Positions 7,672 to 16,540 of a DNA stretch of 64,000 nt are shown one piece after another (within the stretch, counting starts at the first letter, position 1; every line of letters begins with the position of its first letter). Below the pieces are notes generated by a model that saw only the letters and a list, made by a program, of their open reading frames with translations, searched no databases and was not told the DNA's origin. The stretch comes from Pirellulales bacterium (GTDB lineage: Bacteria; Planctomycetota; Planctomycetia; Pirellulales; JAEUIK01): assembly GCA_019636335.1 (NCBI GenBank), contig JAHBXR010000024.1, positions 31,701-95,700 on the forward strand. The letters run 5' to 3'. The translations under genes and the position numbers were made by a program.

Positions 7672-8784
7672 CTACAGCCCCACGTTGAGTCCTTGCAAAT
7701 CGGCCGGCACGAAGCGACCATCGCGGCGGAGCAATTCGCCGTCGAACCAGATCTCGCCGCCGCCATACTCGGGCGTTTGAATCAACACGAGATCCCAATG
7801 CACCCGGCTGCGATTGCCGTTGTCGCACTCGTCGTAGGCGTTGCCGGGCGTCAGATGGATCGAACCGCCGATCTTCTCGTCGAAGAGCGTATCGAGCATC
7901 GGACGGCGAACGCGATTGTTGCAGCCGATCGACCATTCGCCGATGTAGCGTGCCCCTTCGTCCGCATCGAGCACGCGATTGATCTTCTCGGTCTCGTTGG
8001 CCGTGGCGCGGACGATTTTGCCCTCGCGAAACTCGAACTCGATGTTGTCGAACACGGTTCCCTGATACCGCGACGGGGTATTGTAGCGAATCGTGCCATT
8101 GATGCTGTCGCGTACGGGGGCCGTAAAGACCTCGCCGTCAGGAATGTTTCGCTGACCGTGGCACGGACGCACCGGAATCCCCTGGATCGAAAACCGCAAA
8201 TCGGTACCTGGCCCGACGATGCGCACTTCGCTGGCCGCTTCCATGCGTTTGACGAGCGGCTCCTGGTCGCGGGCCATCTGCACGTAGTCGGCCGTGCAGA
8301 CGTCGAAATAGAAGTTCTCGAAGGCCTCGGTGCTCATGTTGGCCGCCTGAGCCATCGAATCGGTCGGATAGCGCAGCACGACCCACTTCGTCTTCGGCAC
8401 GCGGACCTCGGTGTGGACGACCTGCCACCAGTAGGTCTGGTACAAATCCATCTGCTCGTGCGGGACGTCGGCAAACTGGTTGCTGTTCGCCGCGCCGCGG
8501 ATGCCGATGTAGGCGTCCATCTGCTCCATGCGGGCCCGCTCCAGCTCGCCCGCCAGCGAGATGCTCTCCTTCGTGCCCGAGCGATAGAGAGACCGCAGCA
8601 CGGCGTTGTTCTTCCACGTCACCAGCGGCACGGCGCCGCGCGCCGCCGCCAGCTCGACCAGCGTCGTCACGAGCGCGGGATCGGGCAGGTCGAAGGCCTC
8701 GATCAAGACCTTCTCGCCCCGGGCAAGCTGGCAACTGTGATCGATCAGGATCTCGGCGAGACGTTTTATGCGGGGATCGTTCAT
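7672..8784 (-). CDS. aminopeptidase, peptidase family M29
   Basis: Metal-dependent cytoplasmic aminopeptidase that releases N-terminal residues. The M29 features are present: NDPRIKRLAEILIDHSCQL at the N-terminus, a central FSIQGIPVRPCHGQRNIPDG region, and the C-terminal metal-binding part with EFREGKIVRATANE, GEWSIGCNN, and the His and Asp of SIHLTPGNAYDE and RVHWDLVL. The length is 370 aa from the ATG at 8784. The frame runs on to 8949, but the extra 55 residues look like leader sequence and cross the divergent promoter region. It is read away from the 2-hydroxyacid dehydrogenase gene, with about 160 bases between their starts. Confidence 0.88.
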   Translation of the reverse strand: MNDPRIKRLAEILIDHSCQLARGEKVLIEAFDLPDPALVTTLVELAAARGAVPLVTWKNNAVLRSLYRSGTKESISLAGELERARMEQMDAYIGIRGAANSNQFADVPHEQMDLYQTYWWQVVHTEVRVPKTKWVVLRYPTDSMAQAANMSTEAFENFYFDVCTADYVQMARDQEPLVKRMEAASEVRIVGPGTDLRFSIQGIPVRPCHGQRNIPDGEVFTAPVRDSINGTIRYNTPSRYQGTVFDNIEFEFREGKIVRATANETEKINRVLDADEGARYIGEWSIGCNNRVRRPMLDTLFDEKIGGSIHLTPGNAYDECDNGNRSRVHWDLVLIQTPEYGGGEIWFDGELLRRDGRFVPADLQGLNVGL

Positions 8785-8947
8785 CGGCGGGTGATCGCTG
8801 TGCGTGTTTTTCCAAGTGGCCAACGCTCGTCGGGCGGTCAAAAGCAGGCTCATGATAGGATATCCCCCGCGGGGCAACAACGCGTCGCCAGCCGAGCGGT
8901 AAAATGCACCTGGACCGCGGGCGGCATCCTCTTTGACAACATCCGGC

Positions 8948-9907
8948 ATGGCCTCACCTCACGTACTCATCACCGATTTCGCCTGGACCGATCTCGACGT
9001 CGAGCGCGACATCCTGTCGCGTGCCGGGGCAGAGCTCGCTGTCGCGCCGGCGCACGACGTGGCCTCGTTGATCGAGGCAGTGCGCGAGGCCGACGCCATC
9101 ATGACCTGCTGGGCCCCCTTGCCGGCGGAAGTGATCGACGCCGCCCCAAAATGTCGCGTCATTGCACGCCTGGGCATCGGGCTCGACAACATCGATGTCG
9201 CGCGTGCCACGGCGCGGCGCATCGCCGTGACCAACGTGCCGGATTATTGTCTCGAGGAAGTGGCCGAGCACACGCTGGCACTGCTGCTGGCCCTGGCACG
9301 CAAGGTGGCCTTCTACCATCTGGCCACCAAACAAGGCCGCTACGATCTGCGGGCCGAACTGCCCATCCATCGCGTGGCCGGGCAAACACTGGGGCTCATC
9401 GGTTATGGCAACATCGGCAGCACGGTGGCCCGCAAGGCGCAGGCCTTTGGTCTCAACGTGCTCGCCACGACGCGTCGCGAATCGCAGCTCGAGGGGGCCG
9501 TGTGGCGACCGCTCGACGACTTGCTCGCCGAAAGCGACTTCATCTGCTTGCATCTGCCGCTGACCGACGATTCGCGACACCTGATCGACGCGGCACGTCT
9601 GGCGCGCATGAAGTCTTCGGCCTGTCTCATCAATACATCGCGCGGCGGGCTGGTCGATCATCCCGCGCTTGCCCGGGCACTCTCGGCTGGCAAGCTGGCG
9701 GGCGCGGCCCTCGACGTACACGAGCCCGAGCCCCCCGATCTCGCGCAGGCACCGTGGAACCATCCGCACGTGATCGTGACGCCGCATGTCGCCTTCGCGT
9801 CCGAGGAATCGCTGGCCGATCTGCGTCGCCGTGCCACGCAGTCGGTGGTCGACGTACTGTCGGGCCGGCGACCGCGGAATCTCGTGAATCCCGACGTGTG
9901 GGTGTAA
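8948..9907 (+). CDS. D-isomer-specific 2-hydroxyacid dehydrogenase, phosphoglycerate-dehydrogenase-like
   Basis: NAD-dependent oxidoreductase that interconverts a 2-hydroxy acid and its 2-oxo acid. The 319 aa protein has the GYGNIG dinucleotide-binding loop (residues 152-157) and the catalytic triad of the family: R232 in NTSRGG, E261 in DVHEPEP, H280 in VTPHVAF. It lacks the ACT domain of full-length SerA, so it may act on phosphoglycerate, glyoxylate/hydroxypyruvate or another small acid; context does not decide. The ATG at 8948 gives the normal N-terminus. Confidence 0.87.
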   Translation: MASPHVLITDFAWTDLDVERDILSRAGAELAVAPAHDVASLIEAVREADAIMTCWAPLPAEVIDAAPKCRVIARLGIGLDNIDVARATARRIAVTNVPDYCLEEVAEHTLALLLALARKVAFYHLATKQGRYDLRAELPIHRVAGQTLGLIGYGNIGSTVARKAQAFGLNVLATTRRESQLEGAVWRPLDDLLAESDFICLHLPLTDDSRHLIDAARLARMKSSACLINTSRGGLVDHPALARALSAGKLAGAALDVHEPEPPDLAQAPWNHPHVIVTPHVAFASEESLADLRRRATQSVVDVLSGRRPRNLVNPDVWV

Positions 9908-10250
9908 AGCCGCACACCGATGCACAGGCCAAACTTACATCCCAGGCTTTCTCCCCCCATCGCCTGACCACTGACCACTGACCACTGACCACTGACCACT
10001 GACCACTGACCACTGACCGCACCGAAGCGGGGGGGCCAGGGCACATTCTTACCCCGTGTCGCCGTCACATTCGATAAAGACGGCCCCCGGCTTTGACCCC
10101 ACCAGCCCCATGTCCTATATCAACTTAGGTGAAAGGCGGTCGGCCTAGGGCGACGTCACCCGCATCGGACGGGGTGCGAACTGGCACTGCCTGAGTCACG
10201 CGGATCGCTCGTTCCGCGCGCGTTCCGCTCCATCGCGATATCGGCCAGGC
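9908..10250. other. 343-base intergenic region holding a heptanucleotide array
   Basis: Apart from the CTGACCA array (listed separately) the stretch from 10019 to 10250 shows no gene, no clear terminator and no recognisable RNA. Open frames through the repeat translate to a periodic Ser-Val-Val-Ser-Gly-Gln-Trp pattern, which is a by-product of the 7-base repeat and not a real protein. Confidence 0.6.
9964..10018. repeat. tandem heptanucleotide repeat, about 7.9 copies of CTGACCA
   Basis: Fifty-five bases of perfect CTGACCA units begin 56 bases after the dehydrogenase stop. Seven full copies are followed by CTGACC. No unit carries a mismatch, which points to recent expansion by slippage or to active turnover. 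The array is intergenic. Confidence 0.97.
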
Positions 10251-11966
10251 ATGGAAGATCATCTCTCGCAGTTAGCGCCGGTTGACGGCTGGGGAAACGA
10301 GTTCGCCGCTGCGCTCCAGGAGCAGCAGTCGCGAGCCCGCGCGTTCCTCGGTGCGCAGCGTGCGCGACTCGATGAGATCGAATCCGATTTGGCCCGCCAG
10401 GTCGAACGGGTGGCGCACGAGTTGGAACAGGACTCGCGCCGCATCGAGGACGAGCGCGACGCGACCCGTCGCCAGAATGAAGATCTACAGCGCGGCCGCG
10501 AAGAGTTGGCCCGGCTGCGTCAAGAACTCGAGTCGGCGCGCGATGCCTGGGAACAAAGCCAACAGGCCACCCACCAGCAGCAGCAACAGCTTGCCCACGA
10601 GTTGAATCGTCGCCAAGGCGAACTCGACGCACGTTCGTGCGAATTGGCCGAGACCGAGACCCGCCTGCGACAGCAACAGCGCCAACTGGCCGACGAACGA
10701 GCCGAGTTCGAAGCGGCCACCGACGAGTTGAAGGCGGCGCGTACCCGACTCGACGACAAGTCGGCACAGCTCGAGCGCGAACGAGAAGAGCTGGAGCATG
10801 AGCAGGCAGAAACCAAAGGCCAGCGCCGCCGCATCGCCCACGAGCTGCGCCAGCAGAAGACCACGCTCGATGCCGAACTCAAGAAACAACAGGCCGAGCT
10901 CGAAGCGAACCAGAAGGACCTGGAATCTCGCAACAACGAGCTGGACAAGTTGGCCGATACGCTGCAGCAACGAGCCGTCGAGCTGCAACAGCAGTTCGCC
11001 GAGCGCGAGGCCAAGTTCGCCGAGCGCGAGGCCGAGATCGTGGATCTCCGTCGCCAGCTCGAAGAGACGGGACCTGCCGCCGCGGGCGATCCTCAGCTCG
11101 AAGAACGTTTGCAGCAATTAACCGCCGACTGCCACGGGGCGCGCGAGGCCCGCACACGGCTCGAAGCGGAGCTCGCGTCGACGAGGGCCAGGCTCGAAGC
11201 GGCCGAAGCCGCCCAGCACGAAATCGAAAGCCGCTGTGCATCGCTCAACGAGCGGCTGGCCGATGCCGATCGTCGACTGGCTGCGGCGTCGACCGCTGTG
11301 GCGAACGATGCGCAGGTCGCCGACATGCAGCGTCGGCACGAGATGTTGCTCGAAGACCTGCGCGAGCAGAAAAAGCGCAATCAGAAACTCGAGCACGAGA
11401 TCGAAGGGCTCAAGAGCGGGCGTCTCACGGCGACCCAGATCGAAGGCAACGACTGGGAGTCGCAAAAACGCCGGCTCTTGGCCGCGCTCGAGGCCGAAGC
11501 CGCCGCAGACGACAATCCCGATCGTAAGCAGGAACGGCTCTCGATCGAGGAGACGATTCGCAAGACCGAAACGGTCGTCGCCGCCAAGGAACACGAAATC
11601 AACGAGCTGCAGCGCTTGCTCGAACAGCAGAGCAGCCAGGTCGGCAATCTGGCGGTGGGCGCCGCCGCCATCGCTGCCGAGCTCGACAAGGACGAGCTGA
11701 TTCAGCACGAACGCGAGAAGCTCAACCGCATGCAGGATGAATGGCGCGAGAAGCTGCGCCAGGCCGAGATCGACCTCTCGCTCGAACGGGCCAAAATCGC
11801 CCGCGAGCGCGCCGAGCTCGAAGAAAAACTGCGCCAGACCGAAGACGAGCGCGCACGCCATCCCGAAGCGGGGGAGGTCGATCCCACTGGCAAGAAGCCG
11901 GCCACGCGCGGCAAGTGGCTCGCGCGCCTCGGCCTCAAGGACGACGAAGCAAGCTCCGGTACGTAG
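10251..11966 (+). CDS. long coiled-coil protein of unknown function
   Basis: A 571 aa protein that is almost entirely predicted coiled coil from about residue 15 to 550. Long runs of Gln, Glu, Arg, Ala and Leu have heptad spacing (for example ERLQQLTADCHGAREARTRL). There is no signal peptide, no membrane helix and no ATPase motif, so it is probably a cytoplasmic scaffold or filament former, not an SMC/RecN-type protein. Only the extreme C-terminus (GKWLARLGLKDDE) looks globular or like a short docking tail. It stands alone between a dehydrogenase and the ThuA gene. The biased composition makes homology searches unreliable. Confidence 0.75.
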   Translation: MEDHLSQLAPVDGWGNEFAAALQEQQSRARAFLGAQRARLDEIESDLARQVERVAHELEQDSRRIEDERDATRRQNEDLQRGREELARLRQELESARDAWEQSQQATHQQQQQLAHELNRRQGELDARSCELAETETRLRQQQRQLADERAEFEAATDELKAARTRLDDKSAQLEREREELEHEQAETKGQRRRIAHELRQQKTTLDAELKKQQAELEANQKDLESRNNELDKLADTLQQRAVELQQQFAEREAKFAEREAEIVDLRRQLEETGPAAAGDPQLEERLQQLTADCHGAREARTRLEAELASTRARLEAAEAAQHEIESRCASLNERLADADRRLAAASTAVANDAQVADMQRRHEMLLEDLREQKKRNQKLEHEIEGLKSGRLTATQIEGNDWESQKRRLLAALEAEAAADDNPDRKQERLSIEETIRKTETVVAAKEHEINELQRLLEQQSSQVGNLAVGAAAIAAELDKDELIQHEREKLNRMQDEWREKLRQAEIDLSLERAKIARERAELEEKLRQTEDERARHPEAGEVDPTGKKPATRGKWLARLGLKDDEASSGT

Positions 11967-12053
11967 CGGTTTAACCCGTTCGCCCCACGACATTTCGCCT
12001 GTGCCAGCAAGTTCTCGCTGTCGTACGGCGCACGCTGTCCGCCGCGTGCCCGC

Positions 12054-12941
12054 TCAGGCGTTCTTGAGCGTGTGTGCGTCCGGGGCGGCGCTGCTCAGGT
12101 TGGGCGCCACGTCGACGTCGACATTGCCCACCGCCCACGAAACCGCGCCCAGCACGATGCCCTGGAAGATCGGGTTCGTCCACACGTCCTCGCGGTGCCC
12201 CATCGAGGTGTAGAAGACGCGCCCCTGGCCGTGCATCCGCGCCCAGGTCGAAGGATAGTTCGGCCGCGCGTAGTCGTTCCCTTTCATGAACTCGGTGATC
12301 TGCAGCAGGATGACGTGCAGATCGTCGGCAAAGTTCTTCAGCGCGTACCACTCATCGAGCAGGGCGAACGAATCGCCCAGCTTCTCCACGCCGGGAAACT
12401 TCGGATCGATCACCTCCTGCTTGGCCAACTGCTGCGGGCCGTGGCTGATGAACTCTCCCCCGATCATGGCGATGTACGGGTCGGGGGGATTCTGTCGTTC
12501 GCGGGCATCCCCCTGCGAGTGAAACGTATCGCTCGCGCAGTGCGAGCCGAGGAACCCCTTGCCCCCCGCCACGGCTGCCAGCAGTCGTTCCTTGCCGGCC
12601 GCCGACATCGGCTCGCCGCCGTCGCGACTGGGCTGCGTCAGATCGCCCGTCGTGAAGAAAAAGAAGGCATCGAACTGATCGAGATCGCCATCGAACACGC
12701 GGCCGTCCTTCGTGACGGTCACGTCGAAGCCGTTCTGCTGGCCCAATTCGGTGAAGACGGTCTCCGCGTGTCCCGGCTTCTCGTCCTTGCCGCGGTTGAT
12801 GACCGAGTGCTCGAATCCCTGGCTTCGTGTAAAGAACAGTACGTGCGGCTTGCGCTTGTCTTCGGCCGCGACCCAACCGCGCGGAAAAGCAGCCAGGCTC
12901 AAGGCAGCACCCGTAGTCAACAGCATTTCGCGACGACGCAT
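12054..12941 (-). CDS. secreted ThuA-domain protein
   Basis: ThuA-like proteins have a class I glutamine-amidotransferase fold and are linked to sugar utilisation, though the reaction is generally unknown. The 295 aa product starts with an arginine-rich export signal (MRRREMLLTTGAALSLAAF), compatible with Tat or Sec export. The ThuA core follows: KPHVLFFTRSQGFEHSVINR, FDAFFFFTTGDL, GGKGFLGSHCASDTFH and MHGQGRVFYTSMGHREDVW. The ATG at 12941 has a good ribosome site (GAGGAG) 9 bases upstream; the longer frame to 13094 has no such support. Many planctomycetes carry several paralogues of this family. Confidence 0.88.
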   Translation of the reverse strand: MRRREMLLTTGAALSLAAFPRGWVAAEDKRKPHVLFFTRSQGFEHSVINRGKDEKPGHAETVFTELGQQNGFDVTVTKDGRVFDGDLDQFDAFFFFTTGDLTQPSRDGGEPMSAAGKERLLAAVAGGKGFLGSHCASDTFHSQGDARERQNPPDPYIAMIGGEFISHGPQQLAKQEVIDPKFPGVEKLGDSFALLDEWYALKNFADDLHVILLQITEFMKGNDYARPNYPSTWARMHGQGRVFYTSMGHREDVWTNPIFQGIVLGAVSWAVGNVDVDVAPNLSSAAPDAHTLKNA

Positions 12942-13228
12942 GGTGGGAATCTCCTCGAAGGCGACCCCGCGGGCCGCGCGGTAGGGCAGGATGAAGGCGT
13001 AGGGCAGGCGAATCGTGACTTCCGTGGTAACAGAATAACCACCGCCCCAGCACCCGCCAAGCAAGTCGAATAGCGTTCTCCGGCGACACATCATCGCCGC
13101 CGCGACGCGTTCGCTCCCCGTGAACCCCTGGGGGCATCGGCCGATCGACCATGCTAGAATGCCGTCCCTCGAGCCGGGGGCGATTCCAGGCAGGTGAGGT
13201 CACACGGTCTGTACCAAGGGAGGTTCCA

Positions 13229-13708
13229 ATGGCGGAGAGACCTGCGTTCATGACGATGTGGAACCATTTCTCCACGGTCAATGTCGATGTCGTCGGCGTG
13301 GGCAAAGTGATCGGCGGAAAGGTCGGCGTCAACGTCGAGCTAGGCGTTAAAGACCCCCAGGCGGGTTTCACCAACGCCTGCGCGATCCGGATGAGTTATT
13401 GCTTGAATAACTCCGGCAAGCCCGTTTCACGCGGTGCTTGGGCCACTGTCTCCGGCGCCGACAAGAAGTGGTACATTTATCGCGTGAAGGATCTGGTGGC
13501 CTATCTCACCCACAACTTTGGAAAACCTGACCAGGTGACCAAGAATCCGAAGTCCGCCGATTTCGCCGGACAGAAGGGGATCCTGGCGTTCCAAGTCTCA
13601 GGCTGGAGCGATGCCACCGGACATGTCACGCTCTGGGACGGGAGCATTTGCTCCGACCAATGCTTTTTCGGCAAGGCCAGCGAGGCTTCGTTGTGGACTC
13701 TGAAATAG
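13229..13708 (+). CDS. Tae4-type peptidoglycan amidase (T6SS effector family), orphan
   Basis: Tae4 enzymes are DL-endopeptidases that cut the peptide stem of peptidoglycan and are normally injected by type VI secretion systems. The 159 aa protein matches the family in length and layout. The catalytic Cys lies in FTNACAIRMSYCLNNSG (C51), a middle block reads VKDLVAYLTHNFGKPDQ, and the catalytic His lies in ATGHVTLWDG (H132, with D137). A C-terminal cysteine pair (C141, C145) could form the known disulfide. There is no signal peptide. The start has a strong ribosome site (AAGGGAGG). No T6SS structural gene and no recognisable Tai4 immunity gene lie nearby. Confidence 0.82.
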   Translation: MAERPAFMTMWNHFSTVNVDVVGVGKVIGGKVGVNVELGVKDPQAGFTNACAIRMSYCLNNSGKPVSRGAWATVSGADKKWYIYRVKDLVAYLTHNFGKPDQVTKNPKSADFAGQKGILAFQVSGWSDATGHVTLWDGSICSDQCFFGKASEASLWTLK

Positions 13709-13897
13709 CAGTCGCTCATCATTGCCGGAGGGGGTGACAAACGGTTGCGCGCATGACTCCGCTCGACTCCATCGATCCGCGCGTTGAGTCGAGCTCGCGA
13801 TAATCGTCCGATGGTTCGATCTCTCGAGCATCGCATCCCTTGCGACCATCGGTGCTTGTAGACAATGCCCCCTCTGATGAGCGCCGCTGCGAAATCT

Positions 13898-14191
13898 TCA
13901 ACGGGGTGCAGACGCGAATTTGTGCCCGCACTCGCAGGCAAAGCGTCGCGACGGAGATTGTCGCTTGCACACCGGACAGGTCTTCAGCCAGGCCGGTTTG
14001 ACGGCGGGCGCCGCGACCGCCGCCGGCGCTGCCTCGCGCGCTGCCTTCTGGGCGGCAAACTGCTCGGCGCTCTCGCGCGAGAGGGCGCATTGCGGGTGGA
14101 TTCCGCTGGCAGAGTACACCGCTTTGTCGCAGACCGGACAGCGTTTGCGCGCGACTTCCGGCGCAGCAGGAATCGGCTTCTTATCGCTCAC
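13898..14191 (-). CDS. small protein with two zinc-ribbon-like motifs
   Basis: A 97 aa protein, function unknown. Two metal-binding knots flank an Ala/Pro-rich linker. The N-terminal CPVC with HPQC uses C18, C21, H32 and C35. The C-terminal CPVC with CECGH uses C72, C75, C86, C88 and H90. The start is GTG at 14191 with a good ribosome site (GAAGGAGA) upstream. Such proteins usually bind nucleic acid or protein partners. It converges with the Tae4-type gene. It lacks any resemblance to Tai4 immunity proteins, which are periplasmic and helical. Confidence 0.65.
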   Translation of the reverse strand: MSDKKPIPAAPEVARKRCPVCDKAVYSASGIHPQCALSRESAEQFAAQKAAREAAPAAVAAPAVKPAWLKTCPVCKRQSPSRRFACECGHKFASAPR

Positions 14192-14556
14192 AACTGGTCT
14201 CCTTCGCCTGATGGTGCTGAGTCGCGTCAGCCCGGATCTATGGAGGAAGGCTCGGGAGTAGGCTGCTCAAAAGTCAGCCTGCATAGATGGGGGATGTACA
14301 CATCATTATCGCCTTCTGACGGTCGAGTCGCAATCGAGAAAGGCCGGCCAAAGCGCGAACGGCCCGCCCTGAATCTCGTCTGTACTCTCACGCGGCCGTT
14401 TGCTGCCCACGCATGTGACCGCACTGCGGCCCTCTTGCGAACGGCGAAAAGGGTCCGTTCGCAAGGAACCAATTCAAGTGGTCCGTGTCTGTACGAGGAG
14501 CGGACGATCGCCCCACTTGACGAAGCCCGCGGCAGCATGCTCAAAAGGGCAAACCT
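14192..14556. other. 365-base intergenic region with strong hairpins, upstream of tRNA-Ser
   Basis: No protein gene is supported. A perfect 10-bp hairpin (TTGCGAACGG at 14435-14444 against CCGTTCGCAA at 14455-14464) is followed by a second nested structure (CAAGTGG at 14475-14481 against CCACTTG at 14513-14519, with TCCG/CGGA inside). It could be a leader, a processed RNA or a repeat remnant. It does not match tmRNA, SRP RNA, RNase P RNA or 6S RNA signatures that I know. Confidence 0.45.
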
Positions 14557-14643
14557 GGACGGGTGGCCGAGTGGTCTAAGGCGGCGGTCTTGAAAACCGC
14601 TGGGTGGGAAACTGCCCCGGGGGTTCGAATCCCTCCCCGTCCG
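14557..14643 (+). tRNA. tRNA-Ser, anticodon TGA
   Basis: An 87-base class II tRNA. The acceptor stem GGACGGG/CCCGTCC is perfect (14557-14563 with 14636-14642) and the discriminator is G73. The anticodon stem GCGGT/ACCGC encloses the loop CTTGAAA, so the anticodon TGA (14591-14593) reads UCA-type serine codons. The long variable arm typical of tRNA-Ser follows (TGGGTGGGAAACTGCCCCG), and the T arm is GGGGG-TTCGAAT-CCCTC with one irregular pair. CCA is not encoded. Confidence 0.96.
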
Positions 14644-14670
14644 CTTTTTGGCCCGAGCCGAAAAAAGCGG
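14641..14670 (+). terminator. possible hairpin terminator after tRNA-Ser
   Basis: CCGCTTTTT (from 14641) can pair with AAAAAAGCGG (to 14670), with an inner GGC/GCC. The T-run lies in the ascending arm and no T-run follows the hairpin in the tRNA direction, so termination activity is uncertain. It overlaps the last bases of the tRNA. Confidence 0.3.
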
Positions 14671-14771
14671 AGCCGTGGAGTAGGCGAGCAGGAGATCAGG
14701 CCTCGGACGAGGTGCTCCACGGCGGTCTACTGTTCCACTGCTCTTCTACTGCCGGCGGATCTTCTACTCCT

Positions 14772-15782
14772 CTACTGCCGGCGGGCGACCACGAAGTAGG
14801 TGAGCTGCTCGAGCACCTGTCGGGCGTCGCTCGGGGAGAGAATCTCCAGCTCCGCTCGGGCCATGCCCGCGAAGTCGTCGGCCCGGCCGCGAGCGTACTC
14901 GATGGCGTCGCTCGCCTGGAACCACGAGTCGAGCGCCGCGCGGCGAGCGCCCGGCTCTCCCTGCGAACTGAGCACTGCGTCGAACTCGCGGCGGCGCGCT
15001 TCGTCGAGCGTGCGGCGCAGGTAGATCAGCGGCAGCGTCATCTTCTGCTGGGCCAGATCCGTGCCGAGCGATTTGCCGGTTTGCTCCTCTTCGCCCAGCA
15101 GGTCGAGCAAGTCGTCGGTGATCTGGAACGAGTTGCCCAGGTAGCGGCCATAACGATCGAGCGCCACTTGCACCTTCTCGTCGGCCCCAGAGAGAAACGC
15201 CCCCAACTGGCAGCAGCAGGCGCAGAGTTCCGAGGTCTTCCCCTCGATGATGCTCAGATACTCCTCCTCATCGAGCGCCAGGTAACCGCGGCGATTGATC
15301 TGCCGCAACTCCCCTTCGCAGACGATGTTCGTCGCCCGGCCGATCAACTGGCAGGCACGGGTGCTGGGGAGCGTGCTGGCCAGGTAGAACGAGTGCGTGA
15401 AGAGGTAATCGCCGAGCAGCACGCTCGCCTGGTTGTCCCAACGGGCGTTGGCCGTCGGTCGATGTCGCCGCATGTCGGCGTCGTCGAGCACGTCGTCGTG
15501 AACGAGCGTCGCCGTGTGAATCATCTCGACCACCGCAGCGATCGTATGATGATCGGCGGTCAGCTCGCCGCACGCCTTGCCGGCCAACAGCACCAGCGCC
15601 GGCCGCAGCCGCTTGCCCCCCAGTTGAAAACCGTGCTGCACCAACTCGTCGACGAACGGATAGTCGTTGCGTAGCTCTGCCCGCAACACCTCTTCGGCGG
15701 CGCGCAGGTCGTCGCGGATCGGGGCGTACACGGCATCGAGCCGCGGTCGCGAGGCGGCAACATCCGGGGTCGTCGAACTCAT
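14772..15782 (-). CDS. polyprenyl diphosphate synthase (long-chain, IspB-like)
   Basis: All-E isoprenyl chain elongation enzyme that condenses isopentenyl diphosphate to build a quinone or lipid-carrier tail. The first aspartate-rich motif is DDVLD (residues 96-100) in TLVHDDVLDDADMRRHRP, and the second is in FQITDDLLDLLGEEE. GGKRLRPALVLLA (55-67) binds substrate diphosphate. The 336 aa length fits octaprenyl/heptaprenyl synthases. The small residues before the first motif (HTATL) favour long products. The terminal codons and stop lie within a 14-base direct repeat (14745-14758 and 14771-14784). A weak ribosome site (AAGGAA) precedes the ATG. moaC lies 45 bases upstream on the same strand. 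Confidence 0.88.
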   Translation of the reverse strand: MSSTTPDVAASRPRLDAVYAPIRDDLRAAEEVLRAELRNDYPFVDELVQHGFQLGGKRLRPALVLLAGKACGELTADHHTIAAVVEMIHTATLVHDDVLDDADMRRHRPTANARWDNQASVLLGDYLFTHSFYLASTLPSTRACQLIGRATNIVCEGELRQINRRGYLALDEEEYLSIIEGKTSELCACCCQLGAFLSGADEKVQVALDRYGRYLGNSFQITDDLLDLLGEEEQTGKSLGTDLAQQKMTLPLIYLRRTLDEARRREFDAVLSSQGEPGARRAALDSWFQASDAIEYARGRADDFAGMARAELEILSPSDARQVLEQLTYFVVARRQ

Positions 15783-15827
15783 GGACTCATTTCCTTGTGG
15801 TCGCGCGGGCCACTTGCCCGCGTGTGG

Positions 15828-16316
<489 letters not shown>

Positions 16317-16540
16317 AGGTACAAACTCGGACCGATCGTAGCGCATCACTTATCGCAGGAGGGGGGGCGCCCCGCGTCACAGCAACCGCAATCGGGAGAT
16401 TGGAGACAACACTCAACCGCTTGCGGAACAGAGATTTCCGACCATGCGGCGCGCTGGGGTCAATTCTATTGGCCGCCCGACTACCGTCCAGGGGGTAACT
16501 CTCACTCTGGTATCGAGTTGGGTGGCATCGCCTGGCGGTT

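Noticed and set aside
7633..9981. 782-codon plus-strand frame
   Set aside because: It crosses two divergent real genes (M29 aminopeptidase and dehydrogenase) in the wrong frames and has no family motif.
9964..10018. CRISPR array
   Set aside because: Units are 7 bases with no spacers and no cas genes are nearby.
9630..10068. Short minus-strand proteins with SVVSGQW repeats
   Set aside because: Translation of the CTGACCA array; the periodicity is a DNA artefact.
13229..14191. Zinc-ribbon protein as Tai4 immunity partner of the Tae4-type amidase
   Set aside because: It is on the opposite strand, has no signal peptide and shows metal-knot motifs, whereas Tai4 is a helical periplasmic protein.
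14745..14784. 14-base direct repeat at the end of the polyprenyl synthase gene as an attachment site
   Set aside because: The repeats (14745-14758, 14771-14784) are only 26 bases apart with nothing inserted between them and no integrase nearby; a local duplication is enough.
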